NCBI RefSeq assembly: GCF_020283565.1
Contig: NC_060060.1
Coordinates: 63,535,257-63,599,256 of the forward strand
DNA length: 64,000 nucleotides
From: Trifolium pratense
Taxonomy: Eukaryota > Streptophyta > Magnoliopsida > Fabales > Fabaceae
Reading direction: 5' to 3'
The notes below the pieces were generated by a model, which saw nothing but the letters and a program-made list of their open reading frames with translations, was not told the origin of the DNA and ran no database searches. Position 1 is the stretch's first letter; every line of letters begins with the position of its first letter. The position numbers were made by a program, and so were the translations under genes. Below, in pieces: positions 58,807 through 64,000 of the stretch.

Positions 58807-61800
58807 CTAGAGCCAATCAGGCATACTCCTAATACCTATGCCCCTAGTGTGGCCCTCATGCTTCGGCTGAGCAAGAGGCTTTGTAAGTGGATCAGCAGCA
58901 TTGTCAAGTGTTGGTACTCTGCATATTTTCACATCTCCTCTATCAATTATTTCTCGAATAAGATGATAGCGCCTGAGTATGTGTTTGGACTTTTGGTGAG
59001 ATCTAGGTTCCTTAGCTTGTGCGATTGCACCATTGTTGTCACAAAATAATTCAATGGGATCCACAATACTAGGGAATATGCCAAGTTCAGTAATGAACTT
59101 CTTTATCCAAACAGCTTCCTTTGCTGCATTTGATGCAGCGATGTACTCAGCTTCGGTTGTAGAATCAGCAACTGTATCTTGCTTTGAACTCTTCCAGCTC
59201 ACAGCGCCACCATTTATGCAAAACACATAGCCTGATTGCGACCTAAAGTCATCCCTATCTGTTTGGAAGCTAGCATCAGTGTAACCAATTACATTTAGCT
59301 CTTCTTGGCCTCCATATATTAGGAATGAGTCTTTAGTCCTCCTTAAGTATTTAAGGATGTTCTTGACAGCCACCCAATGAGCCTCACCAGGATCAGACTG
59401 ATAACGGCTTGTTGCGCTTAAGGCATATGAAACATCTGGTCGAGTACATATCATGGCATACATGATAGATCCTATAGCCGATGCATAAGGGATCTTACTC
59501 ATGCGGTCTCTTTCTTCTTTAGATGAAGGAGACTGTGTCTTTGAAAGACATAGGCCATGTTGCATAGGAATGAATCCTTTCTTGGAATCATGCATATTAA
59601 AGCGTCTTAACACTTTATCTATGTATGTACTCTGGCTCAGGCCAAGCAGTTTTTGTGATCTATCTCTATAGATTCTTATTCCTAATATATAGGCTGCTTC
59701 ACCCAGATCTTTCATAGAAAAGCAATTCCCTAACCAAGTTTTAATTTGTTGCAAGGTAGGGATGTCGTTTCCTATTAGTAATATGTCATCTACATATAAT
59801 ACTAGGAATGCGACTATGCTCCCACTAACCTTCTTGTAAACACAAGGCTCATCTTCATTTTGAATGAATCCGTACTGTTTTACAGTTTCATCAAAACGAA
59901 GATTCCAACTTCTGGAAGCTTGCTTCAATCCGTAGATTGATCGCTGTAATTTGCATATCTTTTTGGCTTCTCCTGGAATGCAAAAGCCTTCAGGTTGTGT
60001 CATATACACATCCTCAAGGAGACTCCCATTAAGGAAGGCAGTTTTTACATCCATCTGCCAGATTTCATAATCATAGTATGCAGCGATGGCAAGTAAGATC
60101 CGAATGGATTTGATCATCGCAACTGGTGAAAATGTTTCATCATAGTCTACCCCATGAATTTGTTTGAAACCTTTAGCAACCAATCGCGCTTTGTAGGTCT
60201 GTACCTTTCCATCCATGTCAGTCTTCTTCTTGAAGACCCACTTGCATCCTATGGGTTTAATCCCATCAGGAGCTTCCACCAAGTTCCAAACTTGATTTGT
60301 GTACATGGAATCCATTTCAGATTTCATGGCTTCAAGCCACTTCTCAGATTCAGGGCCAGTGATGGCCTCTTGGTAAGTCACAGGCTCATCTTGATCCATG
60401 AGTAATACATCGCCTTGTTCCGATATGAAATATCCATATCTTTCAGGTTCTTGACGTATCCTGTTGGACCTACGTGGTTCTTGTGTTACATGAGCAGGAT
60501 TTTCTGTCACAACATCTTGTGCATCCTGCTCTTGTTCCTCCATTGGTGTGTCACTACTTTGTGGATCGTGAATTTCTTCAAGATCTACTTTCCTCCCACT
60601 GATTCCTTTGGAAACAAAGTCCTTTTCTAGGAATACTCCTGTTCGAGCGACAAACACTTTGCCCTCAGAAGGATTGTAGAAGTGATATCCTTTTGTTTCT
60701 TTTGGATATCCCACAAAGAAGCACTTGTCAGATTTAGGTTCAAGTTTAGTAGAAATTTGACGTTTTACATAAACTTCGCAACCCCAAATCTTTAAGTAAG
60801 ACATATGTGGTCTCTTGCCACTCCATATCTCATATGGTGTCTTTTCAACCGTTTTAGAAGGAACACGGTTAAGTGTATAAGCTGCTGTTAATAGGGCGTG
60901 TCCCCAAAAGGAGTTTGGAAGATCAGCGTGACTCATCATAGACCGCACCATGTCCAACAAGGTTCGGTTTCTTCTCTCAGACACACCATTCCATTGTGGT
61001 GTTCCAGGAGGAGTGAGTTGGGATAAGATCCCACACTCTTTTAGATGGTCATCAAACTCTAGGCTTAAATACTCACCTCCTCGATCTGATCGAAGGATTT
61101 TGATTTTCTTTCCTAGTTGGTTTTGTACTTCATTTTTAAATTCTTTGAACTTTTCAAAGGATTCGGATTTATGCTTCATTAGATACACATATCCATATCT
61201 ACTGTAGTCATCAGTAAATGTGATGAAGTATTGAAAACCTCCTCTAGCATGTGTGTTCAATGGTCCACATACATCAGTATGTATGAGAGCCAACAGATCA
61301 CTTGCCCTTTCACCTTTACCAGTGAATGGGGTCTTTGTCATTTTTCCCAATAAGCAAGATCTGCATGTTTCAAAAGATTCATAATCAAATGAATCCAAGA
61401 GCCCATCTTTATGGAGCTTGGAAATGCGTTTCTCATTTATATGGCCTAAACGACAGTGCCAAAGGTATGTAGGATTTAACTCATTAGGTTTAATCCTTTT
61501 TGTATCAATGTTATATATTGGCATTTCAAGATCAAGAATATATAATCCATTACTCATTTGTGCTGTGGCATAAAAAATATCATTTAAATAAATGGAGCAA
61601 CAATTGTTCTTTATTGTAAATGAAAAGCCAAGTTTATCCAAACAAGAAACAGAAATAATATTCCTGCTAATGGCAGGTACATAAAAACAATTCTCTAACT
61701 GTATTATTAAACCAGAAGGTAAAGTCAAATTATAAACTCCTACAGCTAATGCGGCAACTCTTGCTCCATTTCCCACTCGTAGGTCGACTTCACCTTTAGC

Positions 61801-62775
61801 CAATCCTCGACTCCTTTGCAGCCCCTGCACATTAGTACAAATGTGAGAACCACATCCGGTATCTAATACCCATGTAGAAGAAGTAGATAAATTAATTTCA
61901 ATAACAAAGATACCTGCTGAATTAGAGCTCTCTACTCCATTCTTTTTATCTTCCAGGTATTTTGGGCAGTTCCTCTTCCAATGTCCAGTCTTGTTACAGT
62001 GGAAGCACCTACCCTCCTTTGCAACTCCCCCAGTGGGCTTCAAGGCTTTAGGGGTTGGTTTGGCAACTTCCTTGCCCTTCCCTTTGACTCCCTTCCCTTT
62101 GTTGCCCTTCCCTTTGTTTCCATTGCCAATCATAAGAACATGGTTGGACTTCCCTTTTGTTTTCATATTCTGCTCAGCTTGCCTCAACATGCCTAGCAGT
62201 TGTGGCAGAGTCTTCTCCATGTCCGACATGGTGAAGTTCAGAACAAACTGATTAAAACTCTCCGGCAACGATTGCAAGATCAGATCAGTTGCAAGCTCAT
62301 TTCCAAGTGGAAATCCCAATTTTTCTAAGTTCCCCACGTACCCAATCATCTTGAGCACATGTGGACTTACTAGAGATCCCTCAGATAGCTTGGCTGAAAA
62401 CAGGGCTTTGGAAACCTCAAACCTCTCAATCCTGGCTTGCTCTTGATAGAGCGTTTTCAAGTGTTCGATCATATCGAATGCATTCATGTCCTCATGTTGC
62501 TTCTGAAGCTCAGAGGTCATGGTAGCCAGCATGAGGCACTTTGCATCCATGGCATCATCAAGACGCTTCTGATAAGCATCCCTTTGTGCCTTTGGAGCAT
62601 TGGCGGCAGGTTCATCCTCAGGGTTAGGTTGGGGTTCCTCAATAGCATACAGCTTTTTCTCGTGCATGAGGACTATCCTCAAGTTACGATGCCAATCAAG
62701 AAAATTTGTCCCAGACAATTTCTCTTTGTCAAGAATGCTTCGCAAAATGTTGTTCGAAGTATTGGTGTTTGACAT
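58807..62775 (-). CDS. Copia gag-pol polyprotein, complete and uninterrupted (1322 aa)
   Basis: ATG at 62775 (MSNTNTSNNILRS) to stop at 58807, with no frameshift or stop. Gag (residues 1-240) is of the UBN2 type and ends in a Lys/Gly-rich KGKGNKGKG linker. The zinc knuckle CFHCNKTGHWKRNC is at 257-270. The protease motif VLDTGCGSH has its catalytic Asp near 305. The integrase zinc region (LWHCRLGH...CRSCLLGK) is at about 439-477, and the DDE triad is at about D501, D564 and E600. RT has MDVKTAFLNG (Asp near 909) and YVDD near 994-997. RNase H has YTDASF (near 1166), TTEAEY (near 1208) and FCDNNGAIA. Length and order are those of a full copia polyprotein, processed by its own protease. All catalytic residues are present, so the protein could be active. 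The 15 bp between stop and LTR holds the polypurine tract. Confidence 0.95.
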   Translation of the reverse strand: MSNTNTSNNILRSILDKEKLSGTNFLDWHRNLRIVLMHEKKLYAIEEPQPNPEDEPAANAPKAQRDAYQKRLDDAMDAKCLMLATMTSELQKQHEDMNAFDMIEHLKTLYQEQARIERFEVSKALFSAKLSEGSLVSPHVLKMIGYVGNLEKLGFPLGNELATDLILQSLPESFNQFVLNFTMSDMEKTLPQLLGMLRQAEQNMKTKGKSNHVLMIGNGNKGKGNKGKGVKGKGKEVAKPTPKALKPTGGVAKEGRCFHCNKTGHWKRNCPKYLEDKKNGVESSNSAGIFVIEINLSTSSTWVLDTGCGSHICTNVQGLQRSRGLAKGEVDLRVGNGARVAALAVGVYNLTLPSGLIIQLENCFYVPAISRNIISVSCLDKLGFSFTIKNNCCSIYLNDIFYATAQMSNGLYILDLEMPIYNIDTKRIKPNELNPTYLWHCRLGHINEKRISKLHKDGLLDSFDYESFETCRSCLLGKMTKTPFTGKGERASDLLALIHTDVCGPLNTHARGGFQYFITFTDDYSRYGYVYLMKHKSESFEKFKEFKNEVQNQLGKKIKILRSDRGGEYLSLEFDDHLKECGILSQLTPPGTPQWNGVSERRNRTLLDMVRSMMSHADLPNSFWGHALLTAAYTLNRVPSKTVEKTPYEIWSGKRPHMSYLKIWGCEVYVKRQISTKLEPKSDKCFFVGYPKETKGYHFYNPSEGKVFVARTGVFLEKDFVSKGISGRKVDLEEIHDPQSSDTPMEEQEQDAQDVVTENPAHVTQEPRRSNRIRQEPERYGYFISEQGDVLLMDQDEPVTYQEAITGPESEKWLEAMKSEMDSMYTNQVWNLVEAPDGIKPIGCKWVFKKKTDMDGKVQTYKARLVAKGFKQIHGVDYDETFSPVAMIKSIRILLAIAAYYDYEIWQMDVKTAFLNGSLLEDVYMTQPEGFCIPGEAKKICKLQRSIYGLKQASRSWNLRFDETVKQYGFIQNEDEPCVYKKVSGSIVAFLVLYVDDILLIGNDIPTLQQIKTWLGNCFSMKDLGEAAYILGIRIYRDRSQKLLGLSQSTYIDKVLRRFNMHDSKKGFIPMQHGLCLSKTQSPSSKEERDRMSKIPYASAIGSIMYAMICTRPDVSYALSATSRYQSDPGEAHWVAVKNILKYLRRTKDSFLIYGGQEELNVIGYTDASFQTDRDDFRSQSGYVFCINGGAVSWKSSKQDTVADSTTEAEYIAASNAAKEAVWIKKFITELGIFPSIVDPIELFCDNNGAIAQAKEPRSHQKSKHILRRYHLIREIIDRGDVKICRVPTLDNAADPLTKPLAQPKHEGHTRGIGIRSMPDWL

Positions 62776-64000
62776 GGTGATCTACAATTATAAAAGTGAA
62801 AATATAAGTATTGAACAATTTTAATACACATTTAATTAGGCCTTTAATTAAACATGCTCTCTCACTATTTTACTCAAAACAAATGACCCTCGACATTTGA
62901 TTCGGAAAATCCCGTTGGAAGATTTTCTAGTGAGAATGAGATCCATATTTCACTTCGTTTTAAGTCAGCGTTGGGCTGATTACACAAAACTTAGTTATTT
63001 AGGTAGGAAACTCCTTTCCAATTGTATCTCATACAACTCTCATATCCTTTCTATTGGGTGAATAACACTTATTCTAATCCATCACATGGAATAACCCAAT
63101 ACTTGCTTCTAAAGTTATATAATCTTATTATATTTTCTTTAGTTAAGTTAGACCCATTAAATAGCGATCGGATAAATAAATTACCTCACCGCAACTTATC
63201 AATATTGACAATGCACTTCGCGTTGGCAAAACCTACATTGATCGATATTGATCTTGAAGGGCGCTATTCGTTGGAAAGCAATAAAACTTAATATTAATTC
63301 CTTTGAGGGCTTTTATGATTAATTTGATCTCACCTTACCACGGCTTACATACAATGACGTCACTCCATTCATAACATGCATCAATATACATAATATAATA
63401 AAATGATATGGTTATGGCCCCTAGCGTAATTGTTCCCTCAAGCCATTGAGAGAACCTATGCTATATCTAAGAATGACCTATACTTCTCCAAGATAGATCT
63501 TCATTGATGTCCTTCCTGTCCTATTTGCTAATCTTATATTACATCTCTACAAGAAACTCGTGTTCATACGAGGGAGTGAGATGAGAAAAGAAATTACACC
63601 AAGAAAATATAAGAGAGGCACGACACGCAGGCCGTATTTAAAATCCCAAATAAAACGAAAAAGAACTAAGGCCATAACCATTCATCATGCAACTTTAATA
63701 ACAATAAACACACAATTTATTATTATTACATTAGTCCAATTAATAAAATACTATGATTGATCACCTTACGCAGAGTTAGCCGGGGGTTCCGCTGAATGAA
63801 TCCTAATCGCACCAACACTTGATGCTTCAGATACAAACCCTAGCCGTACTCTGTTTTTGTAACGACACAACCCTTGTATTGTTACAGTAATCATTCATCA
63901 AAACGTTTCAGGATTTTGTTCACCATAGACAATTGGATATATGATGCTTCACCAGTTATCGGTTCCGAAGCTCACGCTCACAATCATCCATGCTCACGAC
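62776..64000 (-). other. Leader region of minus-strand copia, no gene seen
   Basis: Over 1.2 kb separates the polyprotein start from the window edge. No PBS, LTR end or convincing ORF is visible; the 89- and 66-codon plus frames here have no recognised content. It is either an unusually long untranslated leader or a region containing another inserted repeat. Confidence 0.5.

Larger units (their letters stand above)
57494..64000 (-). mobile_element. Minus-strand Ty1/copia element with intact polyprotein (partial, 5' LTR outside window)
   Basis: The 3' LTR occupies 57494-58792. Polypurine AGTGGGAGAT on the minus strand abuts it (58793-58802). An uninterrupted 1322-codon gag-pol frame follows, and a 1.2 kb leader runs to the window edge. 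The LTR sequence does not recur in 62776-64000, so the PBS and 5' LTR lie further right. Inserted into the gag of the plus-strand copia; the 5 bp left flank is TATTG. The lineage looks Tork/Angela-like, a tentative call. Confidence 0.88.

Overview
The window is plant nuclear DNA, almost certainly from a eudicot and probably a legume. It has AT-rich intergenic DNA, nested LTR retrotransposons primed by initiator tRNA-Met, CACTA, hAT-like and Stowaway-type DNA transposons, and two spliced host genes. The legume placement is an inference, resting mainly on the style of a decayed transposon-protein relic. I see no prokaryotic operons, no CRISPR array, and no rRNA or tRNA gene.

Bases 1-36577 are dominated by a head-to-tail array of a roughly 6.3 kb unit. 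Each unit is not an ordinary satellite. It consists of a 3.8 kb LTR (TGTAAGACCC...GTTACA) followed by a 2.5 kb internal region. The internal region opens with a tRNA-Met primer-binding site and has no long ORF. The array therefore reads LTR-IN-LTR-IN-LTR-[copia]-IN-LTR-IN-LTR, with adjacent units sharing LTRs. It is best described as a tandemly amplified non-autonomous Ty3/gypsy-type element (LARD-like). An 11.1 kb Sirevirus-type Ty1/copia element (12672-23773) sits inside the third LTR. It carries near-identical 1741 bp LTRs, a damaged gag, a pol split by a frameshift and a stop, and an intact 760-aa envelope-like ORF3.

Bases 36578-51847 are a graveyard of smaller elements. A 4.8 kb copia (36610-41433, TSD ATATC) has one gag-pol frame broken by three stops. 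Around it are pieces of a minus-strand plant transposon-protein pseudogene. There is also a 3.8 kb non-autonomous CACTA element (44380-48145, TSD TAA) that appears to carry a captured serine-carboxypeptidase-like exon. Next come a solo LTR (48496-49126, TSD GTTAG), a small CACTA-like MITE and an 826 bp hAT-like element rich in GTACCG.

Bases 51848-56122 hold the only recognisable host genes, both on the minus strand. One is a two-exon RBR-type E3 ubiquitin ligase with a frameshift in its first exon. The other is the last two exons of a YSC84 (DUF500) lipid/actin-binding-domain gene. MITEs lie between and within them.

Bases 56123-64000 are two nested copia elements lying in the YSC84 gene, just upstream of its penultimate exon. 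A plus-strand element (LTR 56123-56499 plus gag) is cut inside gag by a minus-strand element (3' LTR 57494-58792). That second element has a complete, uninterrupted 1322-residue polyprotein. The rest of both elements and the 5' exons of the YSC84 gene should lie beyond the right edge. The genes do not form a shared pathway: the window is a layered record of insertion, tandem amplification and decay around two host genes.
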